From positions 1-64,000 of the forward strand of contig CAWIUB010000011.1 in NCBI GenBank assembly GCA_963839175.1: a DNA stretch of 64,000 nucleotides. Reading direction: 5' to 3'. Below, one piece after another: positions 45,126 to 53,479 of the stretch (positions within the stretch are counted from its first letter, which is position 1; every line of letters begins with the position of its first letter). The stretch is from CAWIUB01 sp963839175 (lineage in GTDB: Bacteria; Actinomycetota; Actinomycetes; Mycobacteriales; Jatrophihabitantaceae). The notes below the pieces were generated by a model that worked only from the letters and a program-made list of their open reading frames with translations, did not search any database and was not told the DNA's origin. A program made the translations under genes and the position numbers.

Positions 45126-45300
45126 CCATGGGCTCGGTCTCCGAGGAGACCGAGCCTGCGGCGCCTGGACTTACAGTCGGCGCCGTGTCCATGGGCTCGG
45201 TCTCCGAGGATGCAGCCGACGCCTGGACTTACAGTCGGCGCCGTGTCCATGGGCTCGGTCTCCGAGGATGCGGCGCCTGGACTTACAGTCGGCGCCGTGT
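45126..45300. repeat. Three tandem repeats of 54-63 bp in a divergent promoter region
   Basis: Three head-to-tail units start with CCATGGGCTCGGTCTCCGAG at 45126, 45189 and 45247 and end with ACTTACAGTCGGCGCCGTGT. They differ only in a short middle part (63, 58 and 54 bp). Copy 1 also holds a perfect 12-bp stem with a 2-base loop (GGCTCGGTCTCC, GA, GGAGACCGAGCC). They lie between the aminotransferase start and the nitroreductase start. Confidence 0.85.
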
Positions 45301-45325
45301 CCATCGGTTGTGCCAGGGTGACCCC

Positions 45326-45928
45326 GTGGAGTTTCGCGAAGTCGTGCGGCGGCGGCGGATGGTCCGGGCCTACGATCCGCACCGCCCGGTTGCCCGGGCC
45401 GCGATCGACGAGCTGCTGAGCCTCGCCATCCGCGCCCCGTCGGCGGGGTTCACCCAGGGCTGGCGGTTCCTGGTCCTCGACACCAGCAAGACACTCGATC
45501 GATTCTGGGCAGCGACCACCTCTCCCGATGAACCACCCGATCCGTGGCTGTCCGGCATGAGATCAGCGCCCGTCGTTATTATCCCGTTCTCGGACAAAGA
45601 CGCCTATCTCGACCGCTATGCCGAGCCGGACAAGGGCTGGACCGACCGAGACGAGGCGCGCTGGCCTGTGCCGTATTGGCACCTCGACACCGGCATGGCG
45701 TCGTTGCTGATCCTGCTCGGCGCGGTCGACGTGGATCTGGCCGCATGCTTTTTCGGCATTCCGGCCGAGCATTGGGGGAGGCTGCGCTCGGCGTTCGCCG
45801 TGCCGGCGTCGCTCACACCGATCGGGGCGATCACCCTCGGCCATCGAGCGCCGGACCGCCGTTCACCGTCGCTGCGCCGCGGGCGGCGCGACGTGGCCGA
45901 GGTCGCGCGCTACGGCTCGTTCGCGTGA
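45326..45928 (+). CDS. Nitroreductase-family FMN protein
   Basis: A 200-residue protein starting at GTG 45326. It has the nitroreductase pattern: FREVVRRRRMVRAYDPHRPVARAAIDELLSLAIRAPSAGFTQGWRFLVLD, a middle with PYWHLDTGMASLLILLGAVDVDLAACFFGI and a C-terminal GAITLGHRAPD. FMN-binding RRR-M-VRAYD and the SAGFTQGW stretch support a flavin oxidoreductase. Physiological substrate unknown. The open frame continues upstream through the tandem repeats, but that part is repeat-encoded and unlikely to be translated. The nearest gene downstream, parB, is convergent. Confidence 0.85.
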   Translation: MEFREVVRRRRMVRAYDPHRPVARAAIDELLSLAIRAPSAGFTQGWRFLVLDTSKTLDRFWAATTSPDEPPDPWLSGMRSAPVVIIPFSDKDAYLDRYAEPDKGWTDRDEARWPVPYWHLDTGMASLLILLGAVDVDLAACFFGIPAEHWGRLRSAFAVPASLTPIGAITLGHRAPDRRSPSLRRGRRDVAEVARYGSFA

Positions 45929-45954
45929 TCCGCCTCGTGCGCAGTGCTAGCTAG

Positions 45955-46998
45955 CTAGATCGTGATCTCGTCCGCGGCACGTTCTGCCGGGTCGACAGCG
46001 CGATCCGGCCCGCTTGCTGGATCGGCTCGCTGCAGCTGTGGCGCGATCACTGCGACCAGCCGCTCCAAGTCGTCCACGGAGGCGAACTCGATCGTAATCT
46101 TGCCCTTGCGCCGGCCCAGGTCGACGCGCACGCGGGTGTCGAGCGTGTCCGACAACGTGATAGCCAGCTCGTCGATGCCGGGCGCCGTGATCCGCTGGCC
46201 TGGACGCTGCCTGCTTGGCTTACGTGTCCGCTCACGTCCGGCAAGCGCCACCTGCTCCTCGGTCGCACGGACGGACCAGCCCTCAGCCACGATGCGGGCA
46301 GCGAGCTCCTCCTGCTCGTCCTGGTCGTCGAGCCCGAGCAGGGCCCGGGCGTGTCCGGCCGACAGCACGCCAGCGGCCACCCGGCGCTGCACCGGCAGCG
46401 GCAGGTTCATCAGCCGGATGGTGTTGGTCACCTGCGAGCGGCTGCGGCCGATGCGGTGCGCCAACTCCTCATGAGTGGTGCCGAATTCGGCGAGCAGCTG
46501 CTGATAGGCGGCCGCCTCTTCGAGCGGGTTCAGGGCGGTACGGTGGATGTTCTCGAGTAGCGCATCGCGCAGCATCGCGTCGTCGGCCGTATCGCGGACG
46601 ATCGCCGGGACGGTCTGCAGCCCCGCTGTGGCCGCGGCCCGCAGCCGCCGCTCGCCCATGACCAGCTCGTAGCCCTCCGCGGACTCGCGGACCACGATGG
46701 GCTGCAGCACGCCGAACTCCCGGATCGAGTGGGCCAGCTCAGCCAGGCTGTCCTCGTCGAACACCTGCCGGGGCTGCCGGGCATTGGCCTTGATCGCGGC
46801 CACGTCCAGCTCGGCGAACCGGACGCCCGGCACCGGAACCGGAATGGTTGCGTCGGGGTAGGTTGCCGGTCCGTCCTGCGTGGGCCCACCGTCGACGGCC
46901 GTGAGCGGAGGTTCCTGCGGCGGATGGTGAGCCGTCGGGATGAGGGCGCCCAGCCCGCGACCCAGGCCGCCTCGTCGCGTCTTGGTGGTGATACTCAT
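45955..46998 (-). CDS. parB: Chromosome-partitioning protein ParB
   Basis: A 347-residue CTPase clamp that loads at parS and spreads along origin DNA. The N-terminal ParB/sulfiredoxin-like domain has LDVAAIKANARQPRQVFDEDSLAELAHSIREFGVLQPIVVR and the CTP-binding GERRLRAAATAGLQTVPAIVR. The helix-turn-helix domain contains EELAHRIGRSRSQVTNTIRLMNLP, and the C-terminus ends in a dimer domain (GKITIEFASVDDLERLVAVI). It begins at ATG 46998, overlapping the parA stop (ATGA). Two parS sites lie about 1 kb upstream in parA. Confidence 0.97.
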   Translation of the reverse strand: MSITTKTRRGGLGRGLGALIPTAHHPPQEPPLTAVDGGPTQDGPATYPDATIPVPVPGVRFAELDVAAIKANARQPRQVFDEDSLAELAHSIREFGVLQPIVVRESAEGYELVMGERRLRAAATAGLQTVPAIVRDTADDAMLRDALLENIHRTALNPLEEAAAYQQLLAEFGTTHEELAHRIGRSRSQVTNTIRLMNLPLPVQRRVAAGVLSAGHARALLGLDDQDEQEELAARIVAEGWSVRATEEQVALAGRERTRKPSRQRPGQRITAPGIDELAITLSDTLDTRVRVDLGRRKGKITIEFASVDDLERLVAVIAPQLQRADPASGPDRAVDPAERAADEITI

Positions 46999-48002
46999 GG
47001 AGCCACCTGCCCTTCCTGCTCGTCCGCTGGCGTATGCACCGGGGGCCGACCGGTCAAGCCGCGGTCGGCGAGTTCCCGGGCGGCCTGCAAATAGCCGGCC
47101 GCCCCGCGTGAGCCCGGGTCGTACGTCATGACCGTCTGCCCGAATCCCGGCGCCTCGGACACCCGCACGCTGCGTGGGATCACCGCGTCGATGACCAGGC
47201 GCCCGAAATGGCTGCGCACCTCGTCGGCCACCTGGTCGGCAAGCCTGGTGCGGCCGTCGTACATGGTCAGCAGCACGGTGCTCACGACGAGCGCCTTGTT
47301 CAGGTAGGACTGCACCATCTCGACGGTGTTCAGTAACTGGGCGAGGCCTTCCAGTGCGTAGTACTCGCATTGGATCGGGATCAGCAGTTCTCGCGCGGCG
47401 ACCAGAGCGTTGAGTGTGAGGAGGCCGAGTGACGGTGGGCAGTCCAGGAAGATGTAGTCGAACGCGTCGGACGCTGCCTGCGGCGTGGCGAGATAGGCGG
47501 CCAGTGCGCGTTGCACCCGGTACTCGCGGGCGACCTGGGAGCTGAGCTCGAGGTCCGCGCCGGCCAAGTCTATGGTGGCCGGAGCGCAGCGCAACCCCGG
47601 TGCCGCCGTTACCGGGACGATCACATCGGCCAGACCCCGTCCGGCCAACAGCACGTCGTAGACGGACGGGGTGCCGATTGCGTGGTCAACGCCGAGGGCG
47701 GTGGAAGCATTGCCCTGCGGGTCGAGGTCGATGACGAGCACGCGGAGCCCGTGTAACGCGAGCGCCGCGCCGAGGTTCACGGTGGTCGTCGTCTTCCCGA
47801 CGCCGCCCTTCTGGTTGGCCACGGTAATGATCCGCGTCGCGACCGGTCGCGGCCATCGTTCCTGGCGGGCGTCGAGCACATGTACGGCCTGCAGCGCCTC
47901 GTGAGCGATCGGGGTATCGAATGCCGTTTCACGTGAAACATGGTCGACGCGACCGTCTTCTGTTTCACGTGAAACCGCCAGCTGCTCAGCCGGTTGACTC
48001 AT
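46995..48002 (-). CDS. parA: Chromosome-partitioning ATPase ParA
   Basis: A 335-residue ParA/Soj ATPase. The deviant Walker A is VANQKGGVGKTTTTVNLGAAL and the Walker B-type region is DYIFLDCPPSLGLLTLNAL; SEAPGFGQTVMTYDPGSRGA marks the C-terminus. About 60 residues precede the ATPase fold. Within them two VSRET motifs are the translation of two parS sites. The ATG at 48002 is chosen, with a 17-bp overlap into the end of rsmG; a later start would place parS upstream of the gene. Co-translated with parB through an ATGA overlap. Confidence 0.95.
   Translation of the reverse strand: MSQPAEQLAVSRETEDGRVDHVSRETAFDTPIAHEALQAVHVLDARQERWPRPVATRIITVANQKGGVGKTTTTVNLGAALALHGLRVLVIDLDPQGNASTALGVDHAIGTPSVYDVLLAGRGLADVIVPVTAAPGLRCAPATIDLAGADLELSSQVAREYRVQRALAAYLATPQAASDAFDYIFLDCPPSLGLLTLNALVAARELLIPIQCEYYALEGLAQLLNTVEMVQSYLNKALVVSTVLLTMYDGRTRLADQVADEVRSHFGRLVIDAVIPRSVRVSEAPGFGQTVMTYDPGSRGAAGYLQAARELADRGLTGRPPVHTPADEQEGQVAP
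47925..47940. promoter_or_regulatory. parS site 1
   Basis: The 14-bp palindrome GTTTCACGTGAAAC at 47926-47939 is the core of the parS consensus (TGTTTCACGTGAAACA) and 15 of 16 positions match. It lies inside the 5' part of parA, where the minus strand encodes VSRETA. ParB should nucleate here. Confidence 0.95.
47961..47976. promoter_or_regulatory. parS site 2
   Basis: TGTTTCACGTGAAACC at 47961-47976 matches parS at 15 of 16 positions, 36 bp from the first site. It encodes the other VSRET in ParA. The spacing keeps both sites in the same reading frame and about 3.4 helical turns apart. Confidence 0.95.
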
Positions 48003-48687
48003 TCCTGACCCCTCTGACCCGACCCGGACTGCTTGCTCGGCGAACACCGACGACCCGAACGGCGGGCATCACGACGTTCTCGCCACATGTGACGATATGC
48101 GCCTCGACCCCGCCAGCCCGGCGAATCGCCGTACGATGCATCGCCAGTTCGTCATCGGCCTGGACACCTTTGACGGCAAGCAGCGTCCCTCCTGGTTGCA
48201 GCAGGGGCAGGCACCATCTCACCAGCCGGTCCAGGGGCGCCACCGCGCGGGCGGTCACCCACGCCGCATCGCCGACTGCCTCGATCGTGCCGGTGTCCTC
48301 GGCACGCCCGCGCACGACCCGCACCGCGTCCGCCAGGCCAAGCCGGGCAACCGTTTCGTCCAGGAACACGACCCGCCGCTGAAGGGATTCCACCAGGTCG
48401 ACGCGCAGGTCCGGCCGGCGTACCGCCAGCACCAGGCCGGGCAAGCCGGCGCCGCTGCCTACGTCGACCACCCGTGCCCCGATAGGAAGCAACTCGGTGA
48501 GCACGGCGCAGTTGAGCAGGTGCCGATCCCACAGCCGGGGCAGTTCGCGCGGTCCGAGCAGGCCCCGGTCCAGGCCTATCGTGCCCAGCAGATCGGCTAG
48601 TCGGATCGCGATCGGCAAGCGCTCGCCGAACACCTCCTCGGCGATGGCCGGCGGGGTAGGTACCTGGGCCCGCACCGCGGCGGACAC
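47986..48687 (-). CDS. rsmG: 16S rRNA (guanine-527-N7)-methyltransferase
   Basis: A 233-residue SAM-dependent methyltransferase (GidB). The N-terminus has LADLLGTIGLDRGLLGPRELPRLWDRHLLNCAVL. The SAM loop is VVDVGSGAGLPGLVLAVRRPDLRVDLVESLQRRVVFL, and the C-terminal part has TARAVAPLDRLVRWCLPLLQPGGTLLAVKG. It methylates G527 of 16S rRNA. It starts at GTG 48687, 12 bp after the jag stop, and overlaps the parA start. Confidence 0.95.
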   Translation of the reverse strand: MSAAVRAQVPTPPAIAEEVFGERLPIAIRLADLLGTIGLDRGLLGPRELPRLWDRHLLNCAVLTELLPIGARVVDVGSGAGLPGLVLAVRRPDLRVDLVESLQRRVVFLDETVARLGLADAVRVVRGRAEDTGTIEAVGDAAWVTARAVAPLDRLVRWCLPLLQPGGTLLAVKGVQADDELAMHRTAIRRAGGVEAHIVTCGENVVMPAVRVVGVRRASSPGRVRGVRNESTG

Positions 48688-48699
48688 CTCAGCGCCGGA

Positions 48700-49230
48700 T
48701 CACTTGTTGGTCAGCACGACCACGCGACGCTCCGGTTCCTCGCCTTCGGATTCGCTGCGTACCCCGTCGACCGTTGAGATGACATCGTGCACCACTTTGC
48801 GTTCGAACGGGTTCATCGGCGCCATGCGGACCGGCTCGCCAGTGTCGAGAACATGCCGGGCGGTCTCGGCGGCGAGGGCGCCCAGCTCGGTGCGCCGGGC
48901 CTGCCGGTGGCCGCTGACGTCCAGCATCAGCCGGCTGCGCTGGCCGGTCTTCTGCGCGACTGCGAGCCGGGTGAGTTCCTGCAGCGCGTCCAGCGTTTCG
49001 CCGTGGGGGCCGATCAGCGACTGCAGGCCGGTGCCGACGATGGCCACCATTGCCCGGTCGTTCTCGACGTCCAGGTCGATGTCGCCGTCGTAGTCAACGA
49101 TGTCCAGCAGCCGCTCGAGGTAGTCGGCGGCGATGTCGCCCTCCTGCACCAGCCGGGCCGGTGTAGCGGAATCCTCGACGAGATCGACGATTTCCGGCTG
49201 GTCGTTCGGGTGCAGATCGGTGTCACTCAC
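48700..49230 (-). CDS. jag: Jag / KhpB RNA-binding protein
   Basis: A 176-residue RNA-binding protein with a KH domain (LLDIVDYDGDIDLDVENDRAMVAIVGTGLQSLIGPHGETLDALQELTRLAV) and a C-terminal R3H domain (ETARHVLDTGEPVRMAPMNPFERKVVHDVISTV). The Gly loop GPHGETL and R3H Arg/His residues (FERKVVHD) are present. It acts with KhpA in RNA regulation of division and envelope genes. Its place between yidC and rsmG is the classic one. The start is GTG 49230; upstream frame to 49332 overlaps yidC and was rejected. Confidence 0.93.
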   Translation of the reverse strand: MSDTDLHPNDQPEIVDLVEDSATPARLVQEGDIAADYLERLLDIVDYDGDIDLDVENDRAMVAIVGTGLQSLIGPHGETLDALQELTRLAVAQKTGQRSRLMLDVSGHRQARRTELGALAAETARHVLDTGEPVRMAPMNPFERKVVHDVISTVDGVRSESEGEEPERRVVVLTNK

Positions 49231-49279
49231 GAGAACGGGGATTCCTTCCAATCGACTGCCGACACTGACCGGCCCTGGC

Positions 49280-50371
49280 TCAGCGCCGTTTCTTGGCTTG
49301 GTTGGGACGTTTGCCGCCCGGACGCCCCGCACCCGGACGGTTTGGTCGCTGGCCAGGTCGTGGGGTTACCTGGCGCGCGCCGGTTGGGCCCGTTCCGCCG
49401 CCGGCTGTGCCTGTATCGCCGCCCGAGCCGTCCGGCGAGGTGGCCGTGCCGTCCGCACCGGCAGTCGACCCAGCCGCCGGTGCAGGGCCCCGGCGCGGCT
49501 TCTGCCCGGGTTTAGGGGCAAGTGTCTTGCCCACTTCGCCGACCGGCGACACCTCCTTGGGCACATGGGGGTGGAACTTGTTGATGTAGAGCTGCTGGGC
49601 CATCGTCCATGTGTTGCTGGTGAACCAGTAGATGAGCACACCGAGCGGGAAGAACAGCCCGGAGATCAGCACCGAGATGGGGATGCCGACGAACATCAGC
49701 CTCTGCACGGTGGCCGCGGTGCCCTCGGGCTGGGTGGGATTGCCGGCCTTGACCAGCCGCTGGGTCACGAACGTGGCGACTGCGCTCACCACCACCAGCA
49801 CGATGGTGACGATGCGCATCGTGGTGATGGTGCCGCCCAGCTGGTGAATCACCTGGCTGGAGTCGCGCAGCGAACCGGCCAGTGGGGCGCCGCCGAACAG
49901 CTTCGCATCCGCGGCACTGCACGTCTGCGACGCGGTGAAGCTATAGAGAGACAACTTCGGACTCGGCGGTGAACCGGGTGGACACAGCGAGGCCGAGTTC
50001 GACACGTGCCGGAGCACGTGGAACAACGAAATGAAGATCGGGATCTGCAGCAGCATCGGCAGGCAGCCGGCGATCGGGTTGAAACCCTCCTCCTGCTGCA
50101 GCTTCATGATCTCGCGCTGCTGCGCCTGCCGGTCGTCCTTGTACTTCTTGCGGATCTCCTGCAGCCGGGGCTGCATCGCCTGCATATTGCGCTGGTAGTG
50201 CACCTGCTTGACGAAGAACCGGAACAGCAGCAGCCGGGCGGTGATCACCAGGAAGATGATCGACAGCGACCAGTTAAGCCCCGAGCTCTCGCTCAACCCG
50301 AAGAATGTGAATAGCTGATGCCAGCGCAGCAGCACCCAGGAGACCGCGGTGTAGAGGAAGTCGAGCGACAT
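49280..50371 (-). CDS. yidC: Membrane protein insertase YidC
   Basis: A 363-residue Oxa1/YidC insertase. Transmembrane segments lie near residues 1-25, 30-55, 105-125, 170-200 and 220-250; the cytoplasmic hairpin is KQVHYQRNMQAMQPRLQEIRKKYKDDRQAQQREIMKLQQEEGFNPIAGCLPMLLQIPIFISLFHVL, with the conserved Arg in the first helix pair (ITARLLLFR). The C-terminus is a basic, Pro/Gly/Arg-rich tail (about 85 residues), common in actinobacteria. It inserts membrane proteins with or without SecYEG. It lies 12 bp after yidD. Confidence 0.95.
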   Translation of the reverse strand: MSLDFLYTAVSWVLLRWHQLFTFFGLSESSGLNWSLSIIFLVITARLLLFRFFVKQVHYQRNMQAMQPRLQEIRKKYKDDRQAQQREIMKLQQEEGFNPIAGCLPMLLQIPIFISLFHVLRHVSNSASLCPPGSPPSPKLSLYSFTASQTCSAADAKLFGGAPLAGSLRDSSQVIHQLGGTITTMRIVTIVLVVVSAVATFVTQRLVKAGNPTQPEGTAATVQRLMFVGIPISVLISGLFFPLGVLIYWFTSNTWTMAQQLYINKFHPHVPKEVSPVGEVGKTLAPKPGQKPRRGPAPAAGSTAGADGTATSPDGSGGDTGTAGGGTGPTGARQVTPRPGQRPNRPGAGRPGGKRPNQAKKRR

Positions 50372-50383
50372 GTAGCGGGTCTC

Positions 50384-50683
50384 CTAGGCGGCCGGTCGCG
50401 CTGAGCGGAGGTCGGTCGCGGCCGATCGGGCCGACCGGCCCGCTGCGGCAACGAGCGGTGGAACCGGGTCGTGCCCGCCGCGGTGCCACGGGTGGCAGCG
50501 CAGCAGCCGCCGAATCGCGAGATACCCGCCGTCCGCCAGTCCGAATCGGCCGATCGCCTCGGCGGCGTACACGCTGCACGACGGGGTGAACCGGCAGTTC
50601 CGTGGACGCCACGAGCTGACGAACACCTGCCAACCGCGGATCAGCTGCAGCGCGATCCGGGCGGCCAGGGTAGGGGGCTTCAT
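50384..50683 (-). CDS. yidD: Membrane protein insertion efficiency factor YidD
   Basis: A 99-residue YidD protein. The family motif is WRPRNCRFTPSCSVYAAEAIGRFGLADGGYLAIRRLLRCHPWHRGGHDPVPP, preceded by an amphipathic helix (AARIALQLIRGWQVFVSS). The three Cys residues typical of the family are all present. It aids YidC-dependent insertion. ATG 50683 overlaps the rnpA stop as ATGA. Confidence 0.95.
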   Translation of the reverse strand: MKPPTLAARIALQLIRGWQVFVSSWRPRNCRFTPSCSVYAAEAIGRFGLADGGYLAIRRLLRCHPWHRGGHDPVPPLVAAAGRSARSAATDLRSARPAA

Positions 50684-51024
50684 CGGGCGAGCATGTGCGC
50701 GAAGGCCGCGTCCAGGTCGGCGCCAAGCCCGGCCGACGTTGCCGCCGCGGCGTTCGGCAGCGCCCGCACGACGGTGCCGCTGCCGGCGGGCAATACCTCC
50801 AGGCGAGTCGCGAGCTGCCCGCGCAGCCGCCGGCTCACCTGATGCCGCGTCACGCTCGAGCCAAGCTGCCTGGCCACCACTAGGCCGACATGCGGCGCGT
50901 CTGTGGGCGCGGCGAGGCTGGTGAGGTGATGTACTACGACCGTCCGGCTTTGCACACGCCGACCATCGCGCACGACCGAGCGGAACTCGGACGAGCGGTG
51001 CATACGGTTGCGCGAAGGCAGCAC
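50680..51024 (-). CDS. rnpA: Ribonuclease P protein component
   Basis: A 114-residue basic protein that forms RNase P with its RNA for 5' tRNA maturation. MLPSRNRMHRSSEFRSVVRDGRRVQSRTVVVHHL and VGLVVARQLGSSVTRHQVSRRLRGQL contain the RNR-type motif, though the usual RNRIKR appears as RHQVSRRLR. The C-terminus ALPNAAAATSAGLGADLDAAF is normal for actinobacteria. It lies 21 bp after rpmH and overlaps yidD. Confidence 0.95.
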   Translation of the reverse strand: MLPSRNRMHRSSEFRSVVRDGRRVQSRTVVVHHLTSLAAPTDAPHVGLVVARQLGSSVTRHQVSRRLRGQLATRLEVLPAGSGTVVRALPNAAAATSAGLGADLDAAFAHMLAR

Positions 51025-51045
51025 CGTTGTTGGCCGGACTGCCGC

Positions 51046-51183
51046 TCAGGCCGACAGCTCGCGGCGGCCCTTGCGACGACGGGTCGCCAGGATCGCGCGA
51101 CCGGCGCGGGTACGCATACGCAACCGGAAGCCGTGCGTCTTGGCACGCCGGCGGTTGTTCGGCTGGAAGGTCCGCTTGCTCAC
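51046..51183 (-). CDS. rpmH: Ribosomal protein bL34
   Basis: A 45-residue ribosomal protein: SKRTFQPNNRRRAKTHGFRLRMRT, then a basic C-terminus ending ELSA. Length and sequence match actinobacterial L34. It starts at GTG 51183 and stops at 51046. It is divergent from dnaA, as in most bacteria with this origin layout. Confidence 0.97.
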   Translation of the reverse strand: MSKRTFQPNNRRRAKTHGFRLRMRTRAGRAILATRRRKGRRELSA

Positions 51184-51680
51184 GGTCGGGCTCCATCACG
51201 TCGAGGTCGGATTGGTGCTGACTCGGGGTCGGTGCCACGACGGCGCGGCACAGTGCGCGAGGCGTGCCGAGTGAACCGAACCAGGTGGTTGGTCCTGGGC
51301 GCGCCAGACCGCCGTCGTCGGGACACATCGAACCCGGGACGGTTACACGGTACGTAGTGGCACCCGGCCGGGTCAAACCGCAGCGAGCCCGAAACAGGGC
51401 ATCGTAGGGCTGGCGCGCGTGAAGTCTTCTCGACACGCCGACACCCATTGTGAGGGTCCTGGAACGCTGTTACGTTCCGGGCCGTGCCCGCCGTCGTCGG
51501 CTGGCATGCCGCTCACCGCGACTGTTATTCACGGCTGCGTACACAACCTGTGGATAACGTTGTGGACATGGGGGACCGACGGTTGTCACCGTTCCCTCCG
51601 CACGGGGGAGGGATACGGACCCGGGGAGCGCGTGACAGGGTTAGCGGGCTGACGAAGTAACCGGGAGTGGACGCGGCACC
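51184..51680. other. rpmH-dnaA intergenic region with DnaA boxes
   Basis: This 497-bp region separates divergent rpmH and dnaA. It has three DnaA-box-like 9-mers close together: TTATTCACG at 51525-51533, a perfect consensus in reverse (TGTGGATAA, 51549-51557) and TGTGGACAT at 51561-51569. They lie 110-160 bp before dnaA and suggest DnaA autoregulation or part of the origin. The GTG start of dnaA at 51681 has only a weak ribosome site. No other gene is supported. Confidence 0.7.
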
Positions 51681-53141
51681 GTGTTTCACAATGACGACAA
51701 CACCGACCTTGCCGATGTCTGGAGCCGAGCGGTCAGCCACTTGGATGACAGTGCGACCCGGCCGCATCACAAGGCCTGGATCGGCCTGACCCGGCCACTC
51801 GGCCTGGTCGAGGACACCGCGCTGCTGGCTGCACCGAACGAGTTCGCCAAGGACTATCTGGAGAACCGGCTGCGCCCGATCATCGCCTCCGCGCTGTCGG
51901 AAGAGCTTGGCCGCGAGATCCGGGTCGCTGTGACCGTGCAGAGCGTGGAGGAGACGCCCGACCAGGACGTGCTGGACAGCTCCGACGAGGAGGACTTGTT
52001 CGTCGGCGAACCACGCTTCGACGACTGGACGCCGGCGCTGCGTCCGATCGGGTCCCAGCCATCCACGTACGCGGTCGAACGTTCTGCCGCCCCGCTGACC
52101 GACCGCGCGGCCGGGCTCAGTGCGAAGTACACATTCGGCACGTTCGTCATCGGATCAAGCAACCGGTTTACCCATGCGGCGGCCGTGGCCGTGGCCGAGG
52201 CACCAGCGAGGGCCTACAACCCGCTGTTCATCTACGGCGACTCGGGGCTGGGTAAGACGCACCTGCTGCATGCCATCGGGCACTATGTTCAGCGGCTATT
52301 GCCTGGGGTAAAAGTTCGTTATGTGAGCAGTGAGGAGTTCACCAACGACTTCATCAACTCGCTGCGGGACGACAAGATGCAGGCGTTCCAGAGCCGATAC
52401 CGCTCGGTGGACGTACTACTGATCGACGACATCCAGTTCTTGGAGCGGGCGGAGCGGACGCAAGAGGAGTTCTTCCACACGTTCAACACCCTGCACAACG
52501 CGAACAAGCAGATTGTGATCAGTTCTGATCGGCCGCCACGGCAACTGTCGACGCTCGAGGACCGGCTGCGTACCAGGTTCGAGTGGGGCCTGATCACCGA
52601 CGTGCAGGCGCCGGACCTGGAGACCCGCATCGCGATCTTGCGTATGAAGGCCGCACAGGAGGGCATGGACCTGCCGCCCGAGGTGCTCGAGTTCATCGCC
52701 AGCAAGATCCAGAGCAACATCCGCGAGCTCGAAGGTGCGCTGATCCGGGTCACCGCGTTCGCCAGCCTGAACAAGCAGGACGTCGAACTGCAGCTTGCCG
52801 AGATCGTCCTCAAGGATCTGATCAGCGAGTCGGACACCCCGGAGATCACTTCGGCGGTGATCATGGCCGTCATCGCCGAGTACTTTTCCGTGTCGCTGGA
52901 CGACCTGACCGGTAGCTCTCGCAGCCGAATGCTGGTCCAGGCCCGGCAGATCGCCATGTACCTGTGCCGCGAGCTGACCGAGTTGTCACTACCGAAGATC
53001 GGCCAGACTTTCGGAGGCCGCGACCACACCACGGTCATGCACGCCGACCGCAAGATCCGTTCCCTGATGGCCGAGCGGATGAGCGTCTTCACCCAGATCA
53101 CCGAACTGACCAGCCGGATCAAAGCCCGAGCGCGCGCGTGA
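51681..53141 (+). CDS. dnaA: Chromosomal replication initiator DnaA
   Basis: A 486-residue AAA+ initiator. Domain I occupies about residues 8-95, followed by a short acidic linker (domain II). Walker A is GDSGLGKTHLL at 186-196, Walker B VLLIDDIQFLERAERTQEEFF, and sensor motifs follow (ISSDRPPRQLSTLEDRLRTRFEWGL). Domain IV has the DNA-binding signature RQIAMYLCRELTELSLPKIGQTFGGRDHTTVMHADRKI. The linker is much shorter than in Streptomyces. It starts at GTG 51681. Confidence 0.97.
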   Translation: MFHNDDNTDLADVWSRAVSHLDDSATRPHHKAWIGLTRPLGLVEDTALLAAPNEFAKDYLENRLRPIIASALSEELGREIRVAVTVQSVEETPDQDVLDSSDEEDLFVGEPRFDDWTPALRPIGSQPSTYAVERSAAPLTDRAAGLSAKYTFGTFVIGSSNRFTHAAAVAVAEAPARAYNPLFIYGDSGLGKTHLLHAIGHYVQRLLPGVKVRYVSSEEFTNDFINSLRDDKMQAFQSRYRSVDVLLIDDIQFLERAERTQEEFFHTFNTLHNANKQIVISSDRPPRQLSTLEDRLRTRFEWGLITDVQAPDLETRIAILRMKAAQEGMDLPPEVLEFIASKIQSNIRELEGALIRVTAFASLNKQDVELQLAEIVLKDLISESDTPEITSAVIMAVIAEYFSVSLDDLTGSSRSRMLVQARQIAMYLCRELTELSLPKIGQTFGGRDHTTVMHADRKIRSLMAERMSVFTQITELTSRIKARARA

Positions 53142-53479
53142 GCGAACAGTGGGAATCTGTCGGCCGCGCTGTGGACGACGGTCCACAGGATGTGCAGGTC
53201 GCGGTAGCAGGCGATCGCATCCACCGGCCGACCCTGGCGACACCCGGATAATGCCCAGGTGTTATGCACCGTCAGAGGTGCCGTGTTTACTAATCCGCAC
53301 GTGGTTATCCCCAGCATCCACAGCGGTGATGACGATGGACGATAAGTAGTTCTCCTAGTAGGGAGAACAAGAACAACAACCGGCCTCACCCGGGGACGGC
53401 ACGGCGAAGCTGGAGGCAGCATGAAGACCACCCCACGAAATCGCTTCGCTTCGCTGCACGATTTCGCAGGGGCCCCGGC
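53142..53479. other. oriC: Origin of replication region (dnaA-dnaN)
   Basis: This 338-bp stretch is in the standard position for oriC in actinobacteria. Box-like 9-mers are TGTGGACGA (53170, reverse), a facing GTCCACAGG (53181; CTGTGGAC and GTCCACAG form a perfect palindrome around GACG), TTATCCCCA (53305) and GCATCCACA (53314). A hairpin GTTCTCC-N6-GGAGAAC lies at 53349-53368, and another (CGAAATCG / CGATTTCG, 53436-53466) just before dnaN. The box number and quality are low for the group. Confidence 0.6.

Noticed and set aside
45128..45325. Upstream extension of the nitroreductase through the tandem repeats
   Set aside because: The residues are dictated by the repeat units and precede the normal family start; GTG 45326 fits the fold.
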